A stretch of DNA of 64,000 bases from Caldanaerobius fijiensis DSM 17918 (GCF_900129075.1 NZ_FQVH01000001.1:182604-246603), one strand, 5' to 3'; shown: positions 9,112 through 19,825, numbered from the stretch's first letter. A program made the numbers and translations. Notes: generated by a model from the sequence alone, not told the origin.

Positions 9112-9144
9112 AAAAAAAATAGCAGTTTTTTTACAAAAACTGCT
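9112..9144 (-). terminator. Terminator of the dcw cluster after ftsZ
   Basis: A 10-bp perfect stem (9121-9130 with 9135-9144) has a 4-base loop. On the minus strand it is followed by A and eight U. It ends the mraZ-to-ftsZ gene run and separates it from spoIIGA. Confidence 0.92.
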
Positions 9145-10238
9145 CATCTTTTATTATGCGTTCGTAAGAATGCAGGTATATCTAATCTGTCCAGGTCTAT
9201 ACTTTCCACATCAACGTGTACATTCTGCTTACTTGCAGTTCCCTGTAGATTTTCAGTTTTTTTCGCAACAGTTTCTGTAGTACCTTTTTTTTCGAAACCT
9301 GTCGCTATGACGGTTATTTTTATTTCATCTTGTAGGTTTTCGTCTATCACTGCTCCAAATATAATATTAGCGTCAGGGTCTGCTGCTTCGTATATAAATT
9401 CAGCTGCTTCATTGACCTCAAAAAGGCTGAGGTTTGGACCACCCGTTATATTTAAAAGCACTCCTTTGGCTCCCTCTATTGATGTTTCCAACAATGGGCT
9501 TTGAATAGCTTGCTTGGCAGCCTCTTTGGCTCTATTTTCACCACTGGCTATGCCTATCCCCATATGGGCCAAACCCGTCTCCATCATGATAGTCTTTACA
9601 TCTGCAAAATCCAAGTTGACCAGTCCAGGTACCGCGATTAAATCAGATATACCCTGTACACCCTGTCTTAATACATCGTCGGCAATCTTAAACGCTTCTA
9701 CCATACTGGTCTTTTTTTCTACGATCTGCAACAGGCGATCATTAGGAATTGTCACAAGGGTGTCCACCTTTTGTTTTAACGCGTTTATCCCTTCTTCTGC
9801 ATGTTTCATACGCTTTCTACCTTCAAACGTAAATGGCTTCGTCACCACACCTACGGTTAATATTCCAAGTTCTTTGGCTATCTGCGCAACTATTGGCGCT
9901 GCCCCTGTACCGGTTCCTCCACCCATACCCGCTGTTACAAATACCATATCTGCTCCCTTAATCGCCTGCGAAATCTCATCTGCACTTTCTTCCGCAGCCT
10001 TCTTTCCTATTTCTGGATTAGCACCTGCACCTAACCCTTTTGTCAGTTTCTCTCCGATTTGAATCTTGTGCGTGGCCTTTGATAAATACAGTGCTTGTTT
10101 ATCAGTATTAATAGCTATAAATTCAACACCCTTAAGTCCTTCTGTTATCATCCTGTTGACAGCATTATTTCCACCGCCGCCAACACCTACTACTTTTATA
10201 TGAGCAAACTGTTCCATATCAACATCGAATTCTATCAT
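9144..10238 (-). CDS. ftsZ: Cell division GTPase FtsZ
   Basis: 364 residues. The tubulin signature GGGTGTG is at 106-112, the T7 loop (NLDFADV) near 210, and a variable linker follows from about 320. The tail ends [12 protein letters not shown], the conserved peptide that binds FtsA and SepF. It polymerises into the Z ring. It is the last gene of the cluster, 90 bases after ftsA, with a strong terminator behind it. Confidence 0.98.
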   Translation of the reverse strand: MIEFDVDMEQFAHIKVVGVGGGGNNAVNRMITEGLKGVEFIAINTDKQALYLSKATHKIQIGEKLTKGLGAGANPEIGKKAAEESADEISQAIKGADMVFVTAGMGGGTGTGAAPIVAQIAKELGILTVGVVTKPFTFEGRKRMKHAEEGINALKQKVDTLVTIPNDRLLQIVEKKTSMVEAFKIADDVLRQGVQGISDLIAVPGLVNLDFADVKTIMMETGLAHMGIGIASGENRAKEAAKQAIQSPLLETSIEGAKGVLLNITGGPNLSLFEVNEAAEFIYEAADPDANIIFGAVIDENLQDEIKITVIATGFEKKGTTETVAKKTENLQGTASKQNVHVDVESIDLDRLDIPAFLRTHNKR

Positions 10239-10328
10239 AAAAACTCCTCTCTCCCCTATATTAAATATTGATTTTCCTACACTGTTTTTTACATCAAAAT
10301 CGATTATAAAAAACAGCCAAGTACTATA

Positions 10329-11567
10329 TTAAAAAAAATCGCTGAATATTTCCTTAAGCTTATTAATAAAATAATTATGTCTTATATTTTTATTCGCTAC
10401 AGTTTCTTTTTTCTCTGGTTTATATTTTGTATTTTTGAGTATATATTCCACTATCCCAGTAGCAACAGAGTAGATAGGCGAAGCAACACCTATTATCTTA
10501 GGATAATCAACTCTTATAGGCATACCTATTACTTCAACAGCATACTCCAGGCATCCTGGAATAAAAGCTATACCGCCTCCTGTGAGTACAATACCCGACG
10601 TGATCTCATCTCTGTAACCAGCTTCTGTAATAACCTTGTTTATCATAAGCAGAATTTCCTGTATTCTAGCTTCCATTATATAGGCAAGGTCAACTCTGGA
10701 TATTTCTTTTGGCACGTTATTGCCAACAGATGGCAACTTTATTGTTTCATCTTCTTTTACATAAAACACGCCTGCGCAACCATACTTTATCTTTATTTGC
10801 TCGGCTTCCTGTATCGATATCTTAAAACCCTGGGCTATATCATTGGTTATATGTTCTCCACCAATTGGCAGCAGGTAAGTATCGATAAGATGTCCATTTT
10901 TAAATATAGAAACACTTGTTTTCCCAGCTCCCACATCTACGAGGGCAACACCCAATTCCTTTTCATCTCGAGTTAGTAATATCTCAGCAGTGGCCAAAGG
11001 CTCCAGGATTATCTTTTTAACTTTTAGTCCAGCTTTATTTACACTCCTCACCAAGTTTTCTACTGATGTAATATTGCCTGTAATTATTTTGGCATCAACC
11101 TCGAGCCTTACCCCAATCATTCCAACAGGATCTTTTATGCCATCATAGCCATCTACAATATACTGTTGGGGAATTATATCAATTATTTCCCTATCTGAAG
11201 GCAATGCAACAACTTTTGCCGCCTGGAGTACTCTGTTCACATCTTCTTCTGTTATTTCTCTATCATCTCTCGAAACAGCAATAACTCCCTTATTTTCTAC
11301 CAATGAAGCGTGTCCACCAACAATGCTTATGTTTACCTCCTCAAAATCCATATTGGACATCTGCCTTACTTGATTTACCGCTTCATTTATGCTTTTTACC
11401 GTAGAATCTATATCTACGACAACACCTCGTTTTATACCTTTACAAGAACTTAATCCCACGCCCACAATGCGGGTTTCCCCATTTCTATTGCGTTGTCCAG
11501 CAACTGCACATATTTTTGATGTTCCTATATCTAATCCAAGAACTACATTAGAATCAGTTTCACGCAT
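10329..11567 (-). CDS. ftsA: Cell division protein FtsA
   Basis: 412 residues with an actin-like ATPase fold: phosphate-1 motif LDIGTSKIC near 12, SHS2/1C insertion (about 85-165), phosphate-2 DVGAGKTS near 207 and adenosine motif TGGG near 330. The C-terminal amphipathic helix (YFINKLKEIFSDFF) anchors it to the membrane. It tethers FtsZ and recruits later divisome proteins. It lies between the small basic protein gene and ftsZ. Confidence 0.97.
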   Translation of the reverse strand: MRETDSNVVLGLDIGTSKICAVAGQRNRNGETRIVGVGLSSCKGIKRGVVVDIDSTVKSINEAVNQVRQMSNMDFEEVNISIVGGHASLVENKGVIAVSRDDREITEEDVNRVLQAAKVVALPSDREIIDIIPQQYIVDGYDGIKDPVGMIGVRLEVDAKIITGNITSVENLVRSVNKAGLKVKKIILEPLATAEILLTRDEKELGVALVDVGAGKTSVSIFKNGHLIDTYLLPIGGEHITNDIAQGFKISIQEAEQIKIKYGCAGVFYVKEDETIKLPSVGNNVPKEISRVDLAYIMEARIQEILLMINKVITEAGYRDEITSGIVLTGGGIAFIPGCLEYAVEVIGMPIRVDYPKIIGVASPIYSVATGIVEYILKNTKYKPEKKETVANKNIRHNYFINKLKEIFSDFF

Positions 11568-11625
11568 GTTTTAACCCCCTAAGTATAATATAATAATTCA
11601 ACAAAAATGCCAGATTTCCTCTTTT

Positions 11626-11961
11626 TTAATGTCCTTTCTTGATAACATATCTTCTAATTGTAGCGAAGTTATTAAATAATCTGGTTCCAAAAGCAAATAT
11701 AGCTGCAAGATAAATTGGTACCCCCAACAAATCACCTATATACGCTAATAAACCTGCTAAAAGCGCATTACCAAAAAAACCTGATATAAATATTTGGGTA
11801 TTAAAATTTCCTTCGAGGTACGCTTTAAGGCCCCCAAAAACTGTATCTAATGCAGCTAATATTGCCACGGCCGTATACGATGAATACGCTACAGGTATTT
11901 TATACGGAAGAAAAATACCTGCAATTATACCTACCAATACCCCCAGGAAAGCCCACATCAC
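11626..11961 (-). CDS. sbp: Small basic protein, DUF1290 family (Sbp)
   Basis: 111 residues with three or four hydrophobic helices and a glycine-rich GxxxGxxxG start. The family is known as the small basic membrane protein encoded between divIB and ftsA in Bacillus and Clostridia. Its function is unknown; a role in division or septation is inferred from conserved position. It overlaps the preceding DUF881 gene by four bases (ATGA), so the two are translationally coupled. Confidence 0.9.
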   Translation of the reverse strand: MMWAFLGVLVGIIAGIFLPYKIPVAYSSYTAVAILAALDTVFGGLKAYLEGNFNTQIFISGFFGNALLAGLLAYIGDLLGVPIYLAAIFAFGTRLFNNFATIRRYVIKKGH

Positions 11962-12698
11962 TGGCCACCTCCCTTATCCTGTGCCTGTAAGGGTTTTGAA
12001 TATTTAAACTGTATGACACCGTTATAGGCCGGAATGGTTATATCGTTGGACGTTTTTATGTTTACCTGTATTCCCCAATAACGTAATGCCTCTACAATCC
12101 CGCCTTTTAACTCCAGAGCCGCCTGAAGCGTTTGCGGATTGCCTATAGCTTTTATCACAAAAGGAGCAGCGAATCTGCTATTATTTACATCAACCGTAGG
12201 GCCCACACATCTTACTTCTGTCGTCGCTATTATTCGCTCTTCATTTATCGACAATGCCTCTGCACCTGCCGCCCTTAATTCATTAAGTACTTGTAATAGA
12301 TCAGTATCGTGAATTATATAGTTATTGGCATTGTCTCCCGGTTGTATCTGTTTTGTGCTATCATTAAGCGTCACTATAACTCCAGGGCCGTGTACTGCTT
12401 CCAGCCCTGCCATCAGCTTATACTTTTCATTATCCTCTTTAAGAGCATTTGCAACAGCATTGACTTTAGAAGCAGCATTTTCATAATCAGCCAATTTGTT
12501 TTGAAGCGCATTTACTTGATTTGCAAGTCCTTTTTTATCACTTTCTAATTTTTTTATTTGAGATGTAAGTTCTTCAATTCTCTGTACATTTACATTACTT
12601 CCGCCATACTGAATCGTTTTATATTGTAATGAGATCATAAGTCCTAATAAAAACAAGACAAAAGCTATTGATACCTGTCCAACTGCTTTTTTAAGCAT
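11958..12698 (-). CDS. DUF881 family division-cluster protein
   Basis: 246 residues. An N-terminal membrane anchor (about 5-25) is followed by a coiled coil (about 38-90) and a compact extracytoplasmic DUF881 domain (about 95-240; GPGVIVTLNDS and the ALSINEERI segment are typical). Homologues (YlxW/YlxX in Bacillus) sit between divIB and ftsA. The function is unknown. Topology and neighbours suggest a septal, outward-facing accessory factor; that is inference. Confidence 0.9.
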   Translation of the reverse strand: MLKKAVGQVSIAFVLFLLGLMISLQYKTIQYGGSNVNVQRIEELTSQIKKLESDKKGLANQVNALQNKLADYENAASKVNAVANALKEDNEKYKLMAGLEAVHGPGVIVTLNDSTKQIQPGDNANNYIIHDTDLLQVLNELRAAGAEALSINEERIIATTEVRCVGPTVDVNNSRFAAPFVIKAIGNPQTLQAALELKGGIVEALRYWGIQVNIKTSNDITIPAYNGVIQFKYSKPLQAQDKGGGQ

Positions 12699-12700
12699 AA

Positions 12701-13426
12701 CTACCTCTCCTTTATCAAATTAGGTGTAAATGTTGGATTTTTCACGCTTAAATCTATCGTTCCACTTTTGTAACCTTTATTTTGTAAATCATTTAATATC
12801 ACTTTCAAAAAATTAAGTTTGTAGTAAAGGTCATCTGCTTGTCCAACTTTCACCTCTATATCTGGACGGGCTTTCATTACAATCGTAGACCCGTTAATTT
12901 CCACTTCATTTATCAAATTGGTCATATGCATCTCATCTAATGACTTTAATACCTGCAGTGCTTGTTTAAAAATAACAGAATTTTCAGGTTTTACTTTCTG
13001 CTCCAACGACGTTTCTTTTAACTTAACACCGTATAAAACAGGCAATTTGTTGTCGTTGTTCTTAGTTACTTCCAGTACCACACCTTCATCATCTATTTTT
13101 AAAAAAGAGCCATAATATGGTACTAATCCTACTGGAATTCTTTCAACAATGTGTAAAATCATTTTATCTGGCATCTTCAATTTCACAACAGCATTTTTCA
13201 CGTATCGAATGCTTTTTAATCTTCGTATTATGTCTTTTTTATCTACCTGAAAAATCAAATCACCAACTTTTACACCAGACAACTTAATTATTTCACCTGT
13301 CGGTACGCGTTTATTCCCTTCCACCCTTATCTCTTTTATTTTGAAATAATCTGAACCAAGGATAATGTAAACAGACACTGATAATAAAATAATTACAAAC
13401 ACAATTTTCAGTATTTTTTTTTGCAT
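12701..13426 (-). CDS. divIB: Cell division protein FtsQ/DivIB
   Basis: 241 residues. A short cytoplasmic tail and one membrane helix (about 5-25) are followed by a POTRA domain (about 28-98, starting FKIKEIRVEGNKRV) and the beta domain of FtsQ. It links FtsL and DivIC in the divisome outside the membrane. It follows ftsW/spoVE by only 20 bases; in most Clostridia and Bacilli murG and murB lie between these two genes, but they are missing here. Confidence 0.93.
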   Translation of the reverse strand: MQKKILKIVFVIILLSVSVYIILGSDYFKIKEIRVEGNKRVPTGEIIKLSGVKVGDLIFQVDKKDIIRRLKSIRYVKNAVVKLKMPDKMILHIVERIPVGLVPYYGSFLKIDDEGVVLEVTKNNDNKLPVLYGVKLKETSLEQKVKPENSVIFKQALQVLKSLDEMHMTNLINEVEINGSTIVMKARPDIEVKVGQADDLYYKLNFLKVILNDLQNKGYKSGTIDLSVKNPTFTPNLIKER

Positions 13427-13446
13427 TTACCCTATCCCTGCCTTTG

Positions 13447-14550
13447 TTAGCCCTTATCGCTATCAGCGTACCTGGAGATATTCAAGAGTATGCCTACCTG
13501 AGCCATGGTAAATACCAAAGACGATCCACCGTAACTAATAAATGGTAACGGCACACCTGTAGGTGGCATACTAGCTGTAACGACGGCTATGTTCAACAAA
13601 AACTGTACTCCTATAAGCGATGTAATGCCTACAGCCAGAAGGCACCCAAAAAGGTCTGGAGCCTTTGCCGCTATCCTCAATCCTCTTATGATAAATAGCA
13701 GGAAAAGAGTTATTACAAAAAGAGCCCCTATAAAACCCAGTTCCTCACCAAGTATTGAAAATATAAAGTCATTCTGGGGTTCTGGGATATAAAAAAGTTT
13801 CTGCCTGCTCCTGCCTAATCCAACTCCAAATATGCCCCCAGATCCTAAAGCATAGAGCGATTGAACAACCTGATACCCCTTACCCTGCATATCTTTCCAT
13901 GGATCCAAAAAGGCCAAAACCCTGTTCATTCGGTACTGTTCTGCAAAGATCATTATTCCTCCTAACACACCGCCTAATCCTATCAAGCTTAAGATATTGG
14001 ACAGCTTTGCACCCCCTACATAGATTATTACAAGCCCTACAATAGCTATAATCCCAGCAGTACTCATATTTGGTTCAAGAGCTATTAGTACAAAAAATAT
14101 TCCTACTATAATCAAATTAGGTACTACACCTTTAAAAAATGATTTTATCCTATCCTGTTTTTGGGATATATTACTTGCAAGACAAACGATCAAAGCAATT
14201 TTAGCTATCTCTGATGGTTGAATGCTTAAATTACCATATCCAATCCATCGGCTTGCACCCTTGATATTTATACCTATCCCAGGTACAAACACTAAACCCA
14301 GAAGGATTATGCTGATAACAAATAAATGTCGTTTATACTTTTCAAGGTAGTGATAATCAAAATTCATCATATAGACCATGGCAAAAAAACCCATGGTTGC
14401 CCACAAAAATTGTCTCTTGAGAAAATAGTAAGAATCATTCATCCTGAACATAGCCATAACAGAACTGGCACTAAAAACCATAACCAATCCAATAGCTACT
14501 AACAACATCGTAAATAACAGCAGGTTAAAATCCACAGGTTTATTTTTCAT
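13447..14550 (-). CDS. SEDS-family septal glycosyltransferase FtsW/SpoVE
   Basis: 367 residues with about ten transmembrane helices and SEDS signature segments: LEPNMSTAGI near 158, GKGYQVVQSLYALGSGGIFGVGLG near 220, and PPTGVPLPFISYGGSS near 328. It polymerises lipid II with a class B PBP partner, plausibly the SpoVD-like protein in the same cluster. Position between murD and divIB suits either vegetative FtsW or sporulation SpoVE; the sequence alone does not decide. Confidence 0.93.
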   Translation of the reverse strand: MKNKPVDFNLLLFTMLLVAIGLVMVFSASSVMAMFRMNDSYYFLKRQFLWATMGFFAMVYMMNFDYHYLEKYKRHLFVISIILLGLVFVPGIGINIKGASRWIGYGNLSIQPSEIAKIALIVCLASNISQKQDRIKSFFKGVVPNLIIVGIFFVLIALEPNMSTAGIIAIVGLVIIYVGGAKLSNILSLIGLGGVLGGIMIFAEQYRMNRVLAFLDPWKDMQGKGYQVVQSLYALGSGGIFGVGLGRSRQKLFYIPEPQNDFIFSILGEELGFIGALFVITLFLLFIIRGLRIAAKAPDLFGCLLAVGITSLIGVQFLLNIAVVTASMPPTGVPLPFISYGGSSLVFTMAQVGILLNISRYADSDKG

Positions 14551-14553
14551 ATA

Positions 14554-15912
14554 TTATCCTCCTAATGACATTACAACCTCCTTGAAAATTTTGCCCCTTT
14601 GTTCATAATTATCGTACATATCCCAGCTAGCGCATGCTGGTGACAACAAAACAGCATAACCTTCTTTTGCCAGTTCTTTTGCTTTTCGCACCGCTTCTTC
14701 CATGTCTTTAACCCTGTATATGGCATTGAAATTCTGCTCCCTTGCACATTTCTCTATCTTTTCTGCGGTAGCTCCCAATAATATCAGTGCTTTCACTTTC
14801 CCATTAAAAGACTTAATAAAAGGAGTAAAGTCTTCACCTTTATCATATCCTCCTGCTATAAGCACAAGTGGGTAGTTCAAGGCTTCTATAGCCTTTATAG
14901 CAGCATCCGTATTGGTGCCTTTTGAGTCATTATAATATTTTACACCATCAATGGTCGCCACATACTCTATCCTGTGTTCAACGCCTTTAAATGATCTCAA
15001 TGTGTCAGCAATATACTCCGTACTTATACCCCACAAACGCGCTATAGCACAAGCTGCCAATGCATTTTCTAAATTGTGCTTTCCTGGAATATATATATCT
15101 TCTACAGGTATTATAACTTTTTCTCTACCGTCAAGGTTTTCTAACATGTATCCATCTTTTACATATATGCCTTTTTCTAATATGGTATTTCTGCTAAAAT
15201 AGACCACATCGCAATGAGCTCTTTTAGACAATTCCCTCGTCACATTGTTATCGTAGTTTAAAACAAGATAATCACCTTCAGCCTGATTCATAAATATACG
15301 GGCTTTAGCATCAACATAATTGTCAAACGTCTTATGTCTATTTAAATGATCCGGTGTTATATTGAGTATTGCCGATATCCTGGGCTTAAATTCGTATGCC
15401 GTTTCCAGCTGAAAACTGCTTATTTCTGCCACTATAACTGTATTGGGTTGCGCACTTCTCACCTGTCTTATAATTGGAATTCCGATATTTCCGGCTAATC
15501 TTGCATCCTGCCCAGCGTTTTTAAAAATCTCATATGTCAATGTCGTTGTCGTAGTTTTGCCATTGGTTCCCGTGATAGCAATAAATGGCGAACTACTCAG
15601 CCTGTAAGCCAGCTCTACCTCTCCAATAACTTCTTTTCCCAAACTCAAAGCCTTTCCGTAAAAAGGTTGATCCAATGGAACTCCCGGACTTACCACTATC
15701 ATGTCTACATATTCTACCAGTTCCTCTGTTGGTTTACCCAGTTGATATTCTATCTTCAATCCTTCCAGTGGTTTTAATGAATTTTGAAGCTGTTCGTAAG
15801 ATTTTATATCATTTACTACTACATGGGCTCCCAATTCGCTCAGTACTTCTGCAACAGCTATACCACTTTTTGCCAAACCTACTACTAGAATTTTTTTATC
15901 TTTTATCTCCAT
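14554..15912 (-). CDS. murD: UDP-N-acetylmuramoylalanine--D-glutamate ligase MurD
   Basis: About 452 residues from the ATG at 15912 (MEIKDKKILVVGL), preferred because the longer frame runs back into mraY and its extra 24 residues look unlike MurD. It has an N-terminal Rossmann domain, the P-loop ITGTNGKTTT near 110, and the C-terminal Mur ligase domain. It adds D-glutamate to UDP-MurNAc-L-Ala in the cytoplasm. It lies 17 bases after mraY and 3 before ftsW/spoVE. Confidence 0.95.
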   Translation of the reverse strand: MEIKDKKILVVGLAKSGIAVAEVLSELGAHVVVNDIKSYEQLQNSLKPLEGLKIEYQLGKPTEELVEYVDMIVVSPGVPLDQPFYGKALSLGKEVIGEVELAYRLSSSPFIAITGTNGKTTTTTLTYEIFKNAGQDARLAGNIGIPIIRQVRSAQPNTVIVAEISSFQLETAYEFKPRISAILNITPDHLNRHKTFDNYVDAKARIFMNQAEGDYLVLNYDNNVTRELSKRAHCDVVYFSRNTILEKGIYVKDGYMLENLDGREKVIIPVEDIYIPGKHNLENALAACAIARLWGISTEYIADTLRSFKGVEHRIEYVATIDGVKYYNDSKGTNTDAAIKAIEALNYPLVLIAGGYDKGEDFTPFIKSFNGKVKALILLGATAEKIEKCAREQNFNAIYRVKDMEEAVRKAKELAKEGYAVLLSPACASWDMYDNYEQRGKIFKEVVMSLGG

Positions 15913-15929
15913 TTTGCATCTTCTCCATT

Positions 15930-16895
15930 TCATAATGTCATCAGTATAAAAGATAATACAACAAGCATTAACGTAACAATCCAAAACACGTGAACGACTT
16001 TAGTTTCATGCCAACCCGATAGCTCAAAGTGATGATGAATCGGACTCATCTTAAAAACCCTCTTTCCTGTCAGCCTGAACGATGATACCTGAATAATCAC
16101 TGAAAGAGCCTCAACCACAAATATTAACCCTACAATGGGCAATAAAAGCTGTAACCTTGTTAAAACCGCTATAGCCGAAAGCGCCCCTCCCAGCAAAAAC
16201 GCACCAGTATCACCCATAAATACCTGAGCTGGATAGGAATTATACCGCAAAAAAGCCAGCGTGGCTCCTGTTACACTCCCAGAAAAAAGAGCTACGGGCA
16301 AATTATTCATTCCCATGGAAACCACTGCAAAAAAAGCAGAAATTATAAATGTTATACCACTGGCCAGCCCATCAAGTCCATCAGTTATATTAACGCTGTT
16401 TACAGTCCCTACCACTACAAAAATGGTAAATGGTATAAACATATTACCCAGATCTACCATGTCTTTGCTAAAAGGAATATATAATTTTGTACCTACACCG
16501 GGATGTCGATAAGCGTAATATGCTAACAAAGCAGCCATAATGAACTGTAACACCAATTTTGATCGGGCTTTAAGTCCTAAAGACCGTTTAAATACTACTT
16601 TTAGTAAGTCATCAATGAAGCCAATTAAGCCAAAACCAAGGGTCACAAGGAGCAAAACCAGTTTGTCTTTATTTACAGGGATAAATATCAAACTAGAAAT
16701 AATAATACCAACCATAAAAATAATACCGCCCATAGTAGGTGTACCATTTTTAGCTAGATGCGATTTAGGCCCATCATCTCTTTCTGTCTGACCGAATTTC
16801 AATGCCCTCAGCGTAGGTATTATCAGAGGTCCGGTTAACAGGCTTATTACAAACGACGTAATCGTTACTATAATCAATTGGGTAAATATTCGCAT
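15930..16895 (-). CDS. mraY: Phospho-N-acetylmuramoyl-pentapeptide transferase MraY
   Basis: 321 residues and ten membrane helices. The catalytic DD pair is in the first cytoplasmic loop (FIDDLLK near 92), NITDGLDGLA is near 170 and MSPIHHHFE near 286. It makes lipid I from UDP-MurNAc-pentapeptide and undecaprenyl phosphate. It overlaps the end of murF by 22 bases, consistent with coupled translation. Confidence 0.97.
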   Translation of the reverse strand: MRIFTQLIIVTITSFVISLLTGPLIIPTLRALKFGQTERDDGPKSHLAKNGTPTMGGIIFMVGIIISSLIFIPVNKDKLVLLLVTLGFGLIGFIDDLLKVVFKRSLGLKARSKLVLQFIMAALLAYYAYRHPGVGTKLYIPFSKDMVDLGNMFIPFTIFVVVGTVNSVNITDGLDGLASGITFIISAFFAVVSMGMNNLPVALFSGSVTGATLAFLRYNSYPAQVFMGDTGAFLLGGALSAIAVLTRLQLLLPIVGLIFVVEALSVIIQVSSFRLTGKRVFKMSPIHHHFELSGWHETKVVHVFWIVTLMLVVLSFILMTL

Positions 16896-18286
16896 ATCTC
16901 TTCTCTCCTTAAGAAGCTTGTAATTTCTTCCATCATCATAGCCCTTGACCCTTTTACCAATATAACATCACCCTTCTTTAAAATCTTCTTGAGTAATTCA
17001 ATCGCTTCTCTATTGTCGTCTGCTTTATATATCCTTTCAGGTTCCATTCCGCATTCTAAAGCCCCATCAGCTATATATCCTGCGAATCTGCCAACGGATA
17101 CCAATATATCAATGCCTTTTTGATGTACATACTTTCCTACATCTCGATGAGCTATATAAGAATAATCGCCCAGCTCCTTCATATCACCCAATACAGCAAT
17201 GGTTTTGAACCCATCTTTTCCTATATCGTGAAGTACATCAATAGCCGCTTTCATAGAATCAGGACTGGCGTTATAAGCGTCATCTATTATAATGAGGTCC
17301 TTGGTTTTCACAATATTTAACCTCATTTTTTCGGGTCTATAATCTCTCAACCCTGTGATTATATCAGTGGCATCAAGCTTGTATATAAACCCCACCGCTA
17401 TAGCAGCCAGAGCATTGTACACATTGTGCTTGCCATAGGTATCTATTTCTACATTTAAAACACCATCATCTGCGCCAGGAAACTTTACATTGAAATGCAG
17501 TTTATCCCTTTGCTCGATCCCAAAGGCTCTTATATCCCCTCTATCAACTCCATACGTTATAACACGGCTATGCATGTTTTCCTTTGCCTTCAAAAGCATA
17601 TCATCGTCGGCATTTAAGACCACATAATCATCCTCAGTAAAGTCCTCAATCATCTCCAGTTTAGCTCTCAGTATATTTTCCCTAGAACCCAATTTCTCAA
17701 TATGTGAAATGCCTATATTGGTATATACAGCTATATCGGGTTTTGCAATATTTTTTAAATTTCTTATCTCGCCAAAAGAACTCATACCCATTTCCAGTAC
17801 TGCTATATCATGCTCTGGTTTTAAGTTTAGTATGGTTAACGGAAGACCTATCTGGTTGTTATAATTTCCCTTGGTTTTTAAAATATTGTATTTTTGGCTC
17901 AGTATACATGATATCATCTCTTTTGTGGTGGTTTTACCTGTGCTGCCTGTTACTCCTATAACTTTCAACCTATCAAACCGCCTTCTATGATATTCAGCAA
18001 TTCGTTGAAGAGCTACGAGAGTATCATCAACCTTGATGACCACTTTTGAAGTTTCAAGAGCAAGATCTTTAGAACTCATAACCGCTACTGCACCATTCTC
18101 TAAAGCCTGCCATATAAAATCATGACCATCAAAATTTTGTCCTTTCAAAGGTATAAATAAATCGCCATTTTTTACCGTTCTAGAGTCAGTGGTAATGCCC
18201 GTTATATTTACATTTTTTGTACCACAAACCAGCTTTCCACCTGTTGCACTTAAAATATCATCAATGCTAAACATTTTTTCCTCCAA
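16874..18286 (-). CDS. murF: UDP-N-acetylmuramoyl-tripeptide--D-alanyl-D-alanine ligase MurF
   Basis: 470 residues. It has an N-terminal UDP-binding domain, the P-loop VTGSTGKTTTKEM near 114, a central Mur ligase domain with EMGMSSFGEI near 163 and the C-terminal domain. It completes the pentapeptide with D-Ala-D-Ala. It overlaps murE by 20 bases at its start and mraY by 22 at its end, so the four mur/mra genes are one tightly coupled unit. Confidence 0.96.
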   Translation of the reverse strand: MEEKMFSIDDILSATGGKLVCGTKNVNITGITTDSRTVKNGDLFIPLKGQNFDGHDFIWQALENGAVAVMSSKDLALETSKVVIKVDDTLVALQRIAEYHRRRFDRLKVIGVTGSTGKTTTKEMISCILSQKYNILKTKGNYNNQIGLPLTILNLKPEHDIAVLEMGMSSFGEIRNLKNIAKPDIAVYTNIGISHIEKLGSRENILRAKLEMIEDFTEDDYVVLNADDDMLLKAKENMHSRVITYGVDRGDIRAFGIEQRDKLHFNVKFPGADDGVLNVEIDTYGKHNVYNALAAIAVGFIYKLDATDIITGLRDYRPEKMRLNIVKTKDLIIIDDAYNASPDSMKAAIDVLHDIGKDGFKTIAVLGDMKELGDYSYIAHRDVGKYVHQKGIDILVSVGRFAGYIADGALECGMEPERIYKADDNREAIELLKKILKKGDVILVKGSRAMMMEEITSFLRREEICEYLPN

Positions 18287-19706
18287 CTATACTTTTTACA
18301 ATTTCTCTTTCATCAAAAGGTATGGTCTTATCCCTTAATATTTGATAAGTTTCATGGCCCTTACCAGCCAATAACACTACATCGCCTTCTTTTGCCATGC
18401 CAAGTGCATACTTTATAGCCTCTTTTCTATCGACTATCACTTTATATTTGTCTTCATTCCCGTTTATGCCTTTTAATATGTCAGATATAATAGCCTGGGG
18501 ATCTTCAGAACGTGGATTATCCGTAGTAATTATGGTATAATCGGCATATCGAATGGCAATCTCGCCCATCTTAGGTCTTTTAGCTTTATCCCTATCCCCG
18601 CCACACCCAAAAACGACTATCAATCTATTTATCGTAAACTCCCTTACCGACTTCAATATATTTTCAAGTCCATCCGGAGTGTGAGCATAGTCAATCACAA
18701 CCTTATAAGGTGTACCACAATTCACCAGCTCACACCTGCCTTTCACTCCGGGAAATGTGCTTAAAGATTCAGCTATATTCGGTACAGGAAATCCTAAAGC
18801 GCTCAAAGTCGCTATAGCAGCCAACGCATTATAAACACTGAACTTCCCCGGGATGGGAAATTTTATAGGTGTGATAAAACCGCTGTGATAAAGGTCAAAT
18901 TCCACTCCGTTAGTCATCACTACATTCCTGGCCCTGAAATCCCCACCATTTATACCATATGTATACAATGGTTTATTAGCCTGCTGGACAAAAAAATCGC
19001 TATAATCATCATCCACATTTACAATGCTCTTTTTTGTCATCTTAAATAACCTCATTTTTGCTTTCATATACTCTTCCATTGTCTTGTGAAAATCCAGATG
19101 ATCTTGAGTTAAATTAGTAAATACAGCTACATCAAAATCACATTGATCTACCCTATGAAGTGCCAGTGAATGGGAAGAAACTTCCATAACCACATAATGG
19201 GCACCCCGATCCTTCATTTCTTTGAAAATCCGCTGCAAATCTACAGATTCAGGGGTAGTGTGAATTGATGGAATCTCTTCATCATCCATAGCTATATTAA
19301 TAGTACCTATAAGCCCTACGCTATAGCCAAGGTTTCGTAAGACCCATCTTATAATATTGGTAACAGTTGTTTTACCATTAGTACCAGTAACACCTATCAG
19401 GACAAAATCTTTTGAAGGATGACCATAAAAATTAGCTGCAATTCTAGCCATTGCAATTCTTGTATCCCTTACCATCACAACTTCCGCACCGTCCACAGCT
19501 ACATCATCCTGAGCTATTACCACCGATGCCCCATTTTCAACTGCTTCCTGTGCAAATCTGTGGCCATCAACACTAAAACCTTTTATACACAAAAAAGCAT
19601 CGCCTGATGTAACTTTCCTGGAATCATATTTTATTCCCTTTATGTCTATCTGACCATTATAGTCTGATATGACATCAACCCCATCTAATAATTCCCTCAA
19701 GATCAT
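18267..19706 (-). CDS. murE: UDP-MurNAc-L-Ala-D-Glu--meso-diaminopimelate ligase MurE
   Basis: 479 residues. The P-loop GVTGTNGKTTV is near 106. The DNPR motif near 405 marks the meso-diaminopimelate-adding enzymes rather than lysine-adding ones, so the wall is of the A1-gamma type. A 119-base gap before it follows spoVD and is AT-rich with possible promoter hexamers, so murE and later genes may also be transcribed independently. Confidence 0.96.
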   Translation of the reverse strand: MILRELLDGVDVISDYNGQIDIKGIKYDSRKVTSGDAFLCIKGFSVDGHRFAQEAVENGASVVIAQDDVAVDGAEVVMVRDTRIAMARIAANFYGHPSKDFVLIGVTGTNGKTTVTNIIRWVLRNLGYSVGLIGTINIAMDDEEIPSIHTTPESVDLQRIFKEMKDRGAHYVVMEVSSHSLALHRVDQCDFDVAVFTNLTQDHLDFHKTMEEYMKAKMRLFKMTKKSIVNVDDDYSDFFVQQANKPLYTYGINGGDFRARNVVMTNGVEFDLYHSGFITPIKFPIPGKFSVYNALAAIATLSALGFPVPNIAESLSTFPGVKGRCELVNCGTPYKVVIDYAHTPDGLENILKSVREFTINRLIVVFGCGGDRDKAKRPKMGEIAIRYADYTIITTDNPRSEDPQAIISDILKGINGNEDKYKVIVDRKEAIKYALGMAKEGDVVLLAGKGHETYQILRDKTIPFDEREIVKSIVGGKNV

Positions 19707-19825
19707 GTTATATCCCCTTTATACCTAGATCTTTTAGTAACATTATTATTATATAAAGTATAGCACATATCCTGTGGAATATAAACATATGGTACAAATT
19801 ACTACTTGTTCAAGATTGTTCAAAA